Origin: Leptidea sinapis
Lineage: Eukaryota > Arthropoda > Insecta > Lepidoptera > Pieridae
Direction of reading: 5' to 3'
NCBI RefSeq assembly: GCF_905404315.1
Contig: NC_066277.1
Location: 15,027,501-15,091,500 of the forward strand
Length of the DNA: 64,000 bases
A model generated the notes under the pieces. The model was not told the origin of the DNA and did not search any database. It saw only the letters and a program-made list of their open reading frames with translations. Below are positions 1 through 12,600 of the stretch, in pieces. The position numbers were made by a program, and so were the translations under genes. Every line of letters starts with the position of its first letter. Position 1 is the first letter of the stretch.

Positions 1-90
1 AGAATATGTAAAATGTTTACAAATAGACATTTTGCTTACGAATAGTTTGTTCGGACGTATAACGTTTCCCGCGTTTATTTGCAAGGAAGC
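1..90 (-). repeat. Short LINE-relic fragment
   Basis: This stretch resembles 24480-24560, sharing the blocks AATAGACATTTTG and CATATAACG/CGTATAACG followed by TTTCCCGCGTTT. The longer copy is the 3' part of a decayed reverse-transcriptase element read on the minus strand, so this is probably a short piece of the same family. From 90 to about 630 I see only AT-rich intron of gene A. The last 130 bases before the exon at 632 still align with the matching intron of gene B (44095-44221). Confidence 0.4.
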
Positions 91-631
91 TTGTCATTCG
101 GAAGAATCAACTTCAGATTCATCATTGTATTGACAGTGTTGTCAACGATATTGTAATTTTGCATTTTCTTTGTTTGTCATGAGTTATAACTTTATACCAA
201 GTTTATTTGTAAGGCCGCTCGACTATATTTCCAAGACAAGTATAATTATTATAATATGCTAATACTGTATATTATAGTATTTGTTGATATTATAAACTCG
301 ACTTGTAATAGCGTCCATTCAAATTTTATAAGGATCCTGAAGCATCCTTTCTTGTCTGTTGTTATTGTTTATTTATATTGAAATATGTTAAAATGTGTTT
401 ACTTTACTTAAAAAAATATCGTAAAAAAAATTTATAGTAGTTACTTTGTCCCAATATAGCATAGTTACATTTTATACCATACACAAGCGATCTCGCCTTG
501 TTTGTTTCTGGTGTTAACATTATGGTTATGACAGTTTCTAGAAAATTCACTTATGTGCCTATGTATATAAAAAACATGTTTCTTTCTTTAAATTTTGCTC
601 TCAATGATTGATGATATGATGTACTTTTTAG

Positions 632-3600
632 CACCCATGGCTTTCTACTGCGTGGGAGCAATGATATCCTATATGTTGGGTTGGCTGCTTTCGTACCATC
701 AAATCATATGGGTGAATATGGTGTTTTGCATCATGTATGTCGGACTCCTGTTATCCTCCAGGGAGAGTCCTGTGTTTTTGATCAAGAAGAACAGAGAAGA
801 GGTCAGTAATAACCAATTTTTTTAAGGTGATTAATTTACCAGTGGGAGGATTCTTGCAAAGAATGCCTGCTAGATTATGGGAAACACAACGGCGCCTTTT
901 TGTGCCGTGAAACAGTAATGTGTAAGCATTACTGTGTTTCGATCTGAAGGGCGCCGTAGCTAGTGAAATTACTGGGCAAATGAGACTTAACATCTTATGT
1001 CTCAGGGTGACGAACGCAATTGTAGTGCTGCTCAGTGATTTAGGGTTTTTCAAGAATTCTGAGCGACACTACATTGTAATGGGCAGGACAGTATCAATTA
1101 TCATCAGTTGAACGTCCTGATCGTCCCATCCCGTATTGGCATGAAAAAAGCAATATTTAAGTTGTAATTTTCAGCTTAAGACAAGTATATATGCATCAAC
1201 GACTACAGCTAAATTTTTTATACAACAATGTATATAAGTGATGATCTTTGTTGTTATAAAGCGACTTCAAATAAACTAATAAAAAAAAAGTAAATATCCC
1301 CTTACATTGTGACTTTTTTGTTATGTGTGGAAGCTTGCAACGTATTTTTTTTTAAACTTTACAGTATTCTTTTCTGATTAATGTTGATATTCGATATGGA
1401 ATGGTGTGTTCTAGAAAACAGTCCGCACGATAGTTGTTTCAATTTCAATTCATTTATATGATGAATATGGATGTTTGTTTCCGAGTTATGGATGTTTATA
1501 TGTATTTATGTATGTTTAAGTAAGTATATTGTATTAAATATATCGTTGTCTTGTACCCATAGTACAGGCTATGCCTAGTTTGGGGCAAGATAATTTGTGT
1601 CTATATTATAAATACACTATTTGTTCGTTACAGGAGGCATGTATGTCGATAGCACATTATAGAGGTGAATCGCCAGACTCTAAAATTGTACTTGAAGAGC
1701 TGTCCAGGTTAAAACATAGGCTGCAACCAGCGGAATTAGTGCCTACGTCTGGTAAGTTAAAATTATTCTCTGCTGCATCTTTACGGTTACTACCCACGCC
1801 CATTAGAGCAGTATCATCAGCAAAGATTGTAATAGCGTTATATTTTATTTCAAGGATTGTCATTTGTCTATAGTAACTACAAAACCGGACCTAATACATT
1901 ACCTTGAGGCACTCCAGATTTTATCTCCCTAACTTCCGAATAGATATCCTCTTTTCGAATCCTAAGATAGTTATTAGTAATACAAAATTCAAGATAAGTC
2001 TATTGACGAGACCCAGTTTCTTAGAAGACTTTTTGTTTGCCCTGCATATTAACGCGATATAGCCAATGCTCGAGCTTTCGACAAACAGAGGAGTGGTGAC
2101 GAAGAGTGGTGTTAAAAACCATGTTATTTCGTTTATGGTTAACGCGGAAACTTCGTGTCTACGGGGGTCAAACACAGCAAGGTTCATTTCACCTCATTCC
2201 TCGACCTGTGCAAGAGTCGTCTCGACATGGTTTAATTGTTTAAGATAACTGTTTCTATAATTATTGTACAAATATCGTCGTACTTCGTTATTAATAGTAC
2301 AAGGTACGTTTATCTTTGTGAAAGTTTATAAAGAAAATAATATGTTATGATGTGCCAATGCTTACTTTTACTTACTTTATTTTTTACAATTAAATTATTT
2401 TAACAATATCAGTTTATTCAACGATCTATAACGTCAACAACGTTCTTGTTATTTTTCTGCTTTAAGTAGGGCAATGCTTGGAGGTTCCCTAATTATTATT
2501 AATAATAGGTTAAAATGTAAGAATTATCTATTTGACAACTAATTGAAAAAGCTTGTATCGAACTAGAGCAATATACTTTTTTAAGGCCCCTCCCCCCTCC
2601 CATTGCATCATTATAACAATTTTAACAAAGAACAAAAGTGGTACAATCAAAATTTAGCGTAACCAACAAGTCAATTAATCTATGTGGAGATTTCAATATA
2701 AATTTACTTGAACCTTCTGTCCATTGTACTAACCTTAAAAATTTATTTCAAAGTTTTAATTTGTTCAATGTGTTTCGGGACCTACTTACTAGATTTACTT
2801 TTAGTACAGCAACCTGTTTATAAAACATTTTTACAAATGTTGTTATTACAAGTAAACTTATAATTAATAATCTTCAGTCCGACTGTAGTGGGCAACTTAT
2901 AAAAGTAAATATAAGATTGGATAATGTCAGACCGAACAAGGTGACGAATATACCAGTTACTTCTACTACTTTATACAGCCGTCTTGAAAAGTTCAAAAAT
3001 AATTTGGTAAATACCATAGCATTTTTACACTTTACACAGGTTAAAGTGCTAATTTTCACTTTAACCTATTCTTCAAACCCTTCTGTAAGGAATTATACCG
3101 AATTTTTACTCCAATAACGCTTACAGTAAACAACAAACATTGTTTTAATGATTGGACAACAATGGGTGTCCACAAAAGTTGTAAATGCTTAAATTTTTTT
3201 ATCATAATAAAATAATAAATTTTATTACACATATAATTTATTAAATAAATAAATTATGAGAAACATTACAATAATAGTGAAGAAATCAGAATATATGTAA
3301 AAAAATACTCAGAATATATAAAGTAGTTTGTTATGAAGCGAAGGCACGCTTCATTGCAGATAAAATTAAAAACAGTAGGTAAGAATAAAGTAAAAGCAAT
3401 TTGTAATATAATTAATGATGAAACTGGTAGGTCAAGTTGCCATAATGCTTACATATGTTTAAATATTAATAATCGCGTTATAAATTTGGAAATAGAAATT
3501 GCAAACCAATTTGATAAATTCTTCTCTGAAATCACAATTATTACGACCAAAGAACTGTTCCCCAAAAGCAGCACAGGATATGCTTAAATTACACGTACCA

Positions 3601-6600
3601 GTATGTTTCATTGATTTGAAATTTAAATATTATATTAATGGTTGCGATAATATACTAAAAATCTTCAAATCAATTAACCTGCAAAATAAAATGGACCTAT
3701 GGGGCCATTCGATTGATATTGTAAAAAAACATACGTCTTGACATAATAGCAAGCACCTGAATTAGCAATAATATTTAACGAATGGATAGATGAGCGTGTG
3801 TTCCTGACCTCATGAAATACAGCAAAGTTTATTTTATCGGGCAGTTCTCTTGACCCTGCTAATTTTAGGTCTATTTCAGTACTGCCTGTTTTTAGTAAAA
3901 CTTGCTTCAGAAGCTACAAATGCATTGTTGTAAATTTGTGAACAATAATCAATTTGGTTTCACCTGGGGGTTATCAACAATTAATGCAGCTATAAGGCTC
4001 ATTGAACACATCTATGACACCTGGGTAGAGTCACAGGATACATTAGGTAGTTTTTGTGATTTGTCCAAAGCTTTTCACTGCATCCACCATGAAACTTTTC
4101 TCGTAAAATTAAAGCATTATGAAGTAAAAAATACAGCCCTAAATCTATTTTATTTCTTGTTTCTTATGTATATTAGTGATTTACCTTTAGTGGTAGATGA
4201 CAGCCATTAGATTGTATTGTTTGCTGATGATACTTCACTTATTCTTAAAGTGAATTGACGTGCAGATATTGATAACAAGATAAACAATGCACTCTCAAGT
4301 AAGCTGTTTTTTTTTTTAATTTTAATACAACTTCATCTTTTGTATTAAAATTAAAAAAAACAGATGACTATAAATATTTAACAATAAAATAGTTTACATG
4401 GTTTATCGTAAGTAGAAAATATAAAACTTTAATTTTGTATTAAAATTATAAAAAAAAAACAGATGACTACAATTTATCAACAAAAATGTACCTGTTTACA
4501 CCTTTGTAGCGGCTTACCGCCAGCTGGTAACCATATTTTTTTTCTTTTACAATAACGTACAATTTACTAAAATAAAACGTGTGGGTGCAGCAATTTACAT
4601 CAGAAAATTTATTATACTAAAAATAATTACAGGTACTAGCTGCCACTTTTTTTTTTATATATTTAAAAAGTTCATTTAAAACTAGTTTAATCTAAGAAAC
4701 GCGAACCTGCAGAATCGAGTGGTGGGATCTTGGAATATAAATAATTCTTGATGTTTTGAAATACCTATTATTGACAAATTTATAAAAAACAGTATTTTAT
4801 TTATTAAGTACAGAACAACGTCTGTCGGGTCAGCTAGTTATTCAAAAGAATTTATTTTATCTGATAATAAGTAAGAATTACTTACTTGCTACTACTTGCG
4901 AATAAAGGCAGAATAAATGGATTTCATACTAATTGGATAAATTATTGCTTTATCGTCATCAAAGTAGTTTAAGTAATATATAATTAATATTATTAGACTA
5001 GTATTGTATCATCGAGTTTTTTATTTTTCATTTTACAGAACTTGACGCTGAAAAGGCAGAAAAGGAAAAATTGGAGGAAAGTAATGGAGATAAAATATGT
5101 GAAGATAAAAAGCCGCTGCCTTCATACAAGCTGTTGTGTAAGTATATTTGTGATATAAAAATCTCAACCGTTAGGTAGTATTAGATGTTTCGGTATCTGT
5201 AGCGCTGTGTTTTATTTTTTATTTTTTAACTGCCATCTAAACAATACAACACAGCATAGTTCATGATTGGTTATCACCGACATGACATTATTGAGGCACT
5301 GCGAATTTTTTATGAAAACGTTTATTACAACCTTTCCCAAGTATATATTATCATTCACGTGACAATTTAACCATTAATTTGGATTTTTGTAAAAATTTCA
5401 CGGGTTTAACTTATACGCACCAAACCATCGACATAAAACAAACCTAGACGTATTAAGATTCTAAAAAAATTTACAATTGCAACTACCTACATCAACCTGA
5501 TAAACATCTATAAATAAAAATTGACTCAGACCCCTTGCATAGAACCCGTCAAGAATGGTTTCATGATATATTGGCGACTTCATTAAAATTAATAGAAATA
5601 TATACGATTAAAGACTTCTCAATTATAGTAGTATAGTGATGAAAATATTTATATTATTCGAAAAAAGGAAAACATCAAACATTTTTCTATTCTTGAAGTG
5701 TGACTTTTATCTTATTTAAAGGAGCATCATCGTCCGGAGATCGGCTGTGGTTTTTTAATACTTCTAATATAACTAACTAACAAGACAAAATATATTGCCG
5801 GGTTACCTTTACCTAGTACCTAGGTAACACTAAAAATGTTTAGAAAATTGAAAACGGCTTAATGTAAAAAGTTGCCAATACTTCTATTGTTTTTCGAAGT
5901 AATCTCCGTTCCTCTCTACACATCGTCGCATTTGATGGAACCACTGAGAAAAGTAGTGGACCCATTCTTCTTTAGGGGTCTCTTCTATGGCATTTTCGTA
6001 CGCTTTCACCGCACCTTCAGGGCTCGTTAAGCGAATACCTCGAATTTTATCTTTAGTTCTTGGGAATAAATAAAAGTTGCAGGGCACCAGGTCAGGACTG
6101 TATGGCGGATGACTCATTATCTGGATACCTGCCATAGTCAAATATTCAACAGTCAGTTTTACGGAGTGCGCTCAAGCATTGTCGTGGTGAAGGCGGATCC
6201 TGCTTCGAGGGCGCTGCTGTCGAATTTTTTCCAAGACAACAGGCAAAGAGCGATTGACATAACAGCCTACAGTAACTGTCCTTCCATCTTCTAGCACAAC
6301 TGTCGCGAAATGACCTTTCCAACCAAAGAATGAGGCAATCATCTTTTTTCGTTGACTTCTTACTTTGTTTACCTTAGTTGGCCGGTCCTCGAAAGGAAAC
6401 ACCCACTGAGCTGATTGACGTTTGGTTTCGGGTGCGTAGCAATATATCCAGCTTTCATCACCTGCGACGATGTCAATTACAGTATTTGAGTCACCGCCGT
6501 TGAACTTATCTAACATTCATTTGGCGACACCAGTCCATTGAAGGTGTTTCTGGTCGTCGGTTAAAGTATGGGGAATCAATCTGGTACAAAGCTTCCTGAC

Positions 6601-9600
6601 GCCTAAATGTTCGTATAATATTTTTTGAACTTGGCTCATACCAATGCCAAGGCTTGCCCGTATCTGCTGATAGGTGACTCTCTTATCTTCCTCTATCATG
6701 CGTCGCACAGCACTGATGTTTACTTCAGTAGTCGCTGTTAAAGGACGTCCATCACGCGGATCATCATTGAGATTGCTACGTCCACGCTTAAACTCGTTAA
6801 ACCAATTGTAAATAGTGGCACGAGATGGGACTCCATTAAGAAATGCTAATCGCAGCCTATCATAGCTTTGTTGTTGAGTAAGCCCACAACGAAAGTCATA
6901 ATAAATCATTGACCGAAAATTTTCTCGAGTTAGGTTCATTTTCACGTGTAACTAGTGTTTTAAATTTGCCGCCAATTCACAAAAACAAATGACAAATGAA
7001 TGCAAGATACTACATGAGGTTACCAAAGAGTTCTAAAATACAAATTTAAAAAAAGTTTTCATAAGCAATGTTTCGAAGTGGCCTGTTTTTAACATTTTCA
7101 GTGTTACCCACAGACATATTTGATCGATGCATGAACATGCATGATGATGCATTAAGATTTTTTACAACTCGTAAGTTTAACAATAAAACCACAAAATTGA
7201 AAAAAAAACACACCAATAATTTAAAACAATAAAATATTGTTATAAATTATTATAACAAACATTTCGATAGAGTAAAGGTATGTACCTATACACATCAGGT
7301 CTGTGCCCCAGACGTAACAGGAACGTGCCAGGGGCTAGACAGTGCTTCCATATCAAATTCACATAGGTCACCGGAATAGTTTATTATATTATTTATATTA
7401 TAAGTAACACAAATTGGTACAGTTAGACCATTCTTTGAAAATGGCTTATAAAAGTTACAGACCAATAACAACTCAGTGCATTCATGGACAAATTATACAA
7501 ACTTGACAAAAAAAGTCATGTAAAATTTTTAGACTTTAGCGGGGCAATTGACACCTTACAGTATTACACATTACTACACTTCCTATAAAACAGTGGTATA
7601 CGCGGTAATTCGCTAGTGTGGTGCAAAAACTACCTCACGTCACAACACAGACACTGACTGTGTGTATATTTATTTAGATATCTGTGTGCGAAAGCACAGG
7701 ACAGGGCTCGGTTATCGGGCCATTACACTTCATAATCTATGTAATTAGTGTATAAAAATTAGTTATAAAGTTTGAGCTATTCCAAGTCGCGGCCGACCTG
7801 TGTGCTTGCCTACGGGGATAATCCAAGAGATGCAATAGATAACGTTTGACTTTGATAAAATAATTGAATGGTCACAATATGATACTTTCGTGATAATTAA
7901 TGATAAAAAAACCAAGCTTCATGATACTTTCGTGATAATGAATGATAAAAAAACAAGTTCAAGCCATAATAAAGCCAGCCGAGCCGGAGTAGAGGAAGAT
8001 ATGAGCCTAGAGTAATATTACATAGCCACAATTGCTTACACACAAAAACGCTTTACTTTGTTGTAGAAGCTGTTACTGTGAAGCTATTGAAGTTGTAAAT
8101 AATGAATTACACCTGGGCTTTGTCAATATGCACACTGGTACAGTATGTGGCACGCTAAGAGCCCTACTTGCAAAGTTCGCTGTTATTAGAAACATAAATT
8201 GTTAAAATACTGCACAATATCATTTTTATTTTTTTTTCTAATCATTAACAACAATTGACGATTGCAGTACACGGTAGAACTACGTTTGCACATAGATCTA
8301 AGTAATAGGTATGTGTAAAATATGTAGTTGTGAGTAAATAAATAAGAACTTAAAAGAAAGATGGTAAAGTTGATTTTTACATATTGTTGTGCAATCTAAC
8401 GTGGGCAATGGTTTCGAAGGCTTAGCCAAGCAAACAGAAAGAATATTAGGATATTTAATGCAAAATTGTGTTAAATTGAAGTAGATAGTGTTGGTTTGCG
8501 AAAATTATTTATAATTAAGTTTTTTGAAATCTTTGGGACAGGCCTTTGTCCAGGATGTCTTCCGGCTGATGATGATGATGATGAAGTTTTGGTTTTTTAT
8601 GTGTTTTTATGTGCAAACGGGCAACAGACTCTTGTGAAACCTAACTTGAACATCCGCAATACCAGATCTCAAGGGATGCGTTGTCAGCCTTTAAAGTGGG
8701 AGAATGTTCTAACCTTGAAGGTGCCTAGTTCTTATTGGTTCTGAAATACTGCAGCCAGCAAGTGATTCCGCCAATTGGCTTTGCCGGTCAAAATATTTAT
8801 TGCGAAACGCACGGTTGTGAAATGCCACAGACATGATGGGACTGAAATTAGCACGCACACTACATACTCTTAAAATCAAACACGTATATCATTTTTAAAG
8901 CAAACGAACGAAGTGGTGGACAAGGAACGTTATATTTTTAAATGTCTGAGTTTGAATATAGAATACGCCTTTTTGTTTCAGTTGTTTCACCATCATCACG
9001 ACGAGCCTTTATAGTTGTTGGACTTACTATATCTACACAGGTTAGTAACTTAAAAAAAAATTTCAAGAATTTAAATGAAATTTCTCGCATTGTATATTAT
9101 CATTATATAAGATGAGGGCCAGGAAGATGCTTACATGATAGTGATATTCCTTGCCTACATTCAGGTCCCCTCAGATTCTTGAAAAAGCAAAATTATAACC
9201 GACTTTTCTAGTGTATGCATCGCATCACCTAGAGACATAATCTGATGTTTTAGTAAACTAACTTGTGTTCTAAAAAGTGAAAAACAAACACAGTTTACAG
9301 AATATTGCTTGGCGATATAAAAAGGCGGTGCTGTAATACCTATGATCTTACAAAAGGTGATAAGTTTGTAGGTTTCGTATTTGTGGTGCTTCGCGCACGA
9401 AGCTTGTCATAGCACGATATTTTCGCAGATTATGACAATATTTTTCTGTTATCAATTTGATTGATGAAATAAAAAGGCTACATTAATAAAAATGAATAAA
9501 ATATTGTATCCAGCTATTTTTCATTCGTCTTACTATCCAAATAAGTACATTTAATGAAGAAATTTGATAAATTTTAAAATTTTATAAGAAAAAAGGAAAA

Positions 9601-12600
9601 ATGCAACAGATGCCGCAGATTTGGATCTCTATTGCCGGCAAATGATGAGAGGAAGTTGAAAGAAAGTAGGTGAATTGGACCAATAGAAAGGGTGTGTTCT
9701 TTCATCATGATAATCCTAGACCACATGCATCTTTAGCCACTCGGCAAAAATTAAGAGAGTTTGGCATCCACCATATAGCCCTGGTTTTGCACCTTCAGAT
9801 TTCTACTTGTTATGGTCTCCTCAGAATTCTTTCGGCAGTGCCACTAAATATCAAGAAAGAAAATGCGACAGTAGGTAGCTACTGTCGCATTTTCTTGTGC
9901 ACATGTTCCAAAATACTTACAGTATCTGGATCATGTCAGTACCAACAAAACTAACTATCATCATCATCATCATTTCAGCCGGAAGACGTCCACTGCTGGA
10001 CAAAGGCCTCCCCCAAATATCACCATGACGATCGGTACTGCGCTGCCCTCATCCATCCTACTACGGCGATCTTGACCAGATCGTCGGTCCATCTTGTGGG
10101 GGGCCTACCAACACTACGCCTTCCGCTACGTGGTCGTCATTGGAGGAACTTACTGCCCCAACGGCCATCTGTCCGCCGAGCTATGTGCCCTGCCCACTGC
10201 CACTTCAGTTTCGCAATCATTTACTACGGATCTCCTCATTTCTAATTCGATCTCGCAGGGTAACTCCGAGCATAGCCCTCTCCATTGCCCGCTGAGCAAC
10301 TAAGCGAGCTTCCTCATAAGGCCCATAGTTAGCGACCACGTCTGTGTTCCGTATGTCATCACTGGCAACACACATTGGATAAAAACCTTCGTCTTCAGAC
10401 ACTGTGGTATTTTGGACGAGAAGATTTTACGGAGCTTCCCGAACGCTGCCCATCCGAGTTGGATTCGACGAGTATCCTCTTTCCCGAAATTGGACCTGCC
10501 CAACTGGATTATTTATCCAAGGTAGACGTACTCGTCAACAATTTCGAGAGTACAGTTCCCAACTGTTACGGGAGTAGGTGTGACATGGGCATTAGACATG
10601 ATCTTCGATAAGAATCCATGTTCATTTTGAGACCTACTCCTTGGGAAGTTGTGTTGAGGCCATCGAGCATATGGCTTAAGTCCTCCATGGTCTCTGCCAT
10701 GATTACGATATCGTCTGCGAATCGAAGGTGAGTGATGTATTCGCCGTTGATGTTGATGCCCAGCCCGTTCCAGTCCAGAAGCTTACAGATATCCTCCAAT
10801 GCAGCGGTGAACAGCTTCGGCGATATAACATCGCCTTGTCTGACTCCCCACTGCAGTCAGATAGGCTTCGAGAGCTTATCCTGGAGACGGACTGACATGG
10901 TGGAGTTATCATACAAACACTTCAACGCTTCGATACATCGATAATCAATGTGGCACCTCTGAAGAGACTGAAGCACCGCCCAGATCTCGATCAAATCAAA
11001 GGCTTTCTCATAGTCCACGAACGCCAAGCATAGTGGCTGGTTATACTCCTCCGTCTTCTGTAAAACCTGCCGCAGCGTATGTATGTGGTCTATGGTACTA
11101 AAGCCTTTACGGAATCCGGCTTTTTCGGGAGGCTGGAAGTCGTCAAACCTGCGCACGACACGATTCGTTATAACCCTAGAGAACAGCTTATATACATGGC
11201 TCAGAAGTTATACGGGCCTATAGTTCTTCAAAAGCGTTTTCGCGTATCGCCCTTTTTGAAGAATAGCGCCACTATACCTCTGTGCCATGCTTGTGGCATT
11301 TTGCCTCGAGGATAACGAAATTGAATAGCTTCTGGAGACTCTTCATCACAGGAGTACCACCAGCTCTCAGAAGCTCGGCTGTAATTCTATCATCACCCGG
11401 CGCCTTGTTGTTTTTAAGCTGATTTAGGGCCATACTAAACTCGTACAGGCTGATGTCTGGGATATCTTCGGTATAGTGTCGGGTTAGCTTGCCTCTTGGG
11501 TCTTCAGCCTTGTTTGTAACAGGTGCCCGTGCAGTCGTGTGTCCGTAGAACTTCTCGACCTCTCTCAATAGTTCGGGCTTAGACGAAATGACCCTGCCGT
11601 CGCCTTTAGCCTCGTCAGTTGGCTCTGCCCAATAGACAAATGTCGTGCGAATACTTTGGACCCTTTGTTACGCGCTATGGCCGCCTTCACAAAATCTGTG
11701 TTATGGCGGCGTATATCGCGTGTCAATGACTTGGAGATTTGTCTATTTAGCTGCCTATACTGGGACGCATCGTCCAGCGACTGAAGGGCCATTTGGCGTC
11801 TTACATCCATCAATTTGAGGGTAGAGTCTGAGATTTTTCCGGTTCTTTTTGAATGGCTGGTCTTAAAGAGCTTAGACCCTGCCGTTTGAACTTCTGCCAC
11901 TAACCTGTTATTAAACTCGTCCACGTCAACACATTCACCGAGGCATTCGAAGCGGTTTTGCAATTTGAGTTGAAAGTTTTCCGGGTTTTGAATCTAGATG
12001 GGTGCAGGCCCGAGCGTAGACTTCACCAGTCGAGACCGCTCCAGTTTTGGATTTATATTCAATGTGCCTCTTACTATGCAGTGATCACTCCCAGTTTTCA
12101 CTGAGTTTATCACAGAGACATCATTGAATATATGTCTTTTGTCGACATGATGAAGTCAATCTCATTTTTGGGTGCACCATCGGGGCTGATCCAAGTCCAT
12201 TTGCGTTGTTTTGGCTTCATGAAGAAGGAGTTCATCATATTGAGATCCTCCTTCTCCGTAAAGTCAGCCAGCATCTGGCCTCGGGCGTTCCGAAATCCAT
12301 AACCAAATTTCCCTCACCCTGTCTTCAGACCTCAGATAACTCCATGACATCCCATCGTATTCTGCTTAAAACTTCCACCAGTTCCTCCAACTTCTCGTCG
12401 GTCCGCAGTGTATTGACACTGTATGTTGCCAGGGCCAATGGTCTGCGTAGCGATTCCGAACCCGGGGATTGTTAGCACCTGCTACCGCTACCGTGGCCAC
12501 CACGCGCGGGGCTGCCGGGGACTGGGGACCGGGGCCTTTCAGTGTCCTTTTTCATATTTGGGTTGTTTTTCTGCCGTAATCGCCACGATTGGCAGGCGGG

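Noticed and set aside
751..1053. Open frames inside repeat A copies (also near 16623, 28819, 59881)
   Set aside because: They are chance frames in a non-coding repeat, on either strand, not conserved between copies.
8546..8590. A GAT microsatellite as an independent feature
   Set aside because: It is the normal tail of an RTE 3' end fragment.
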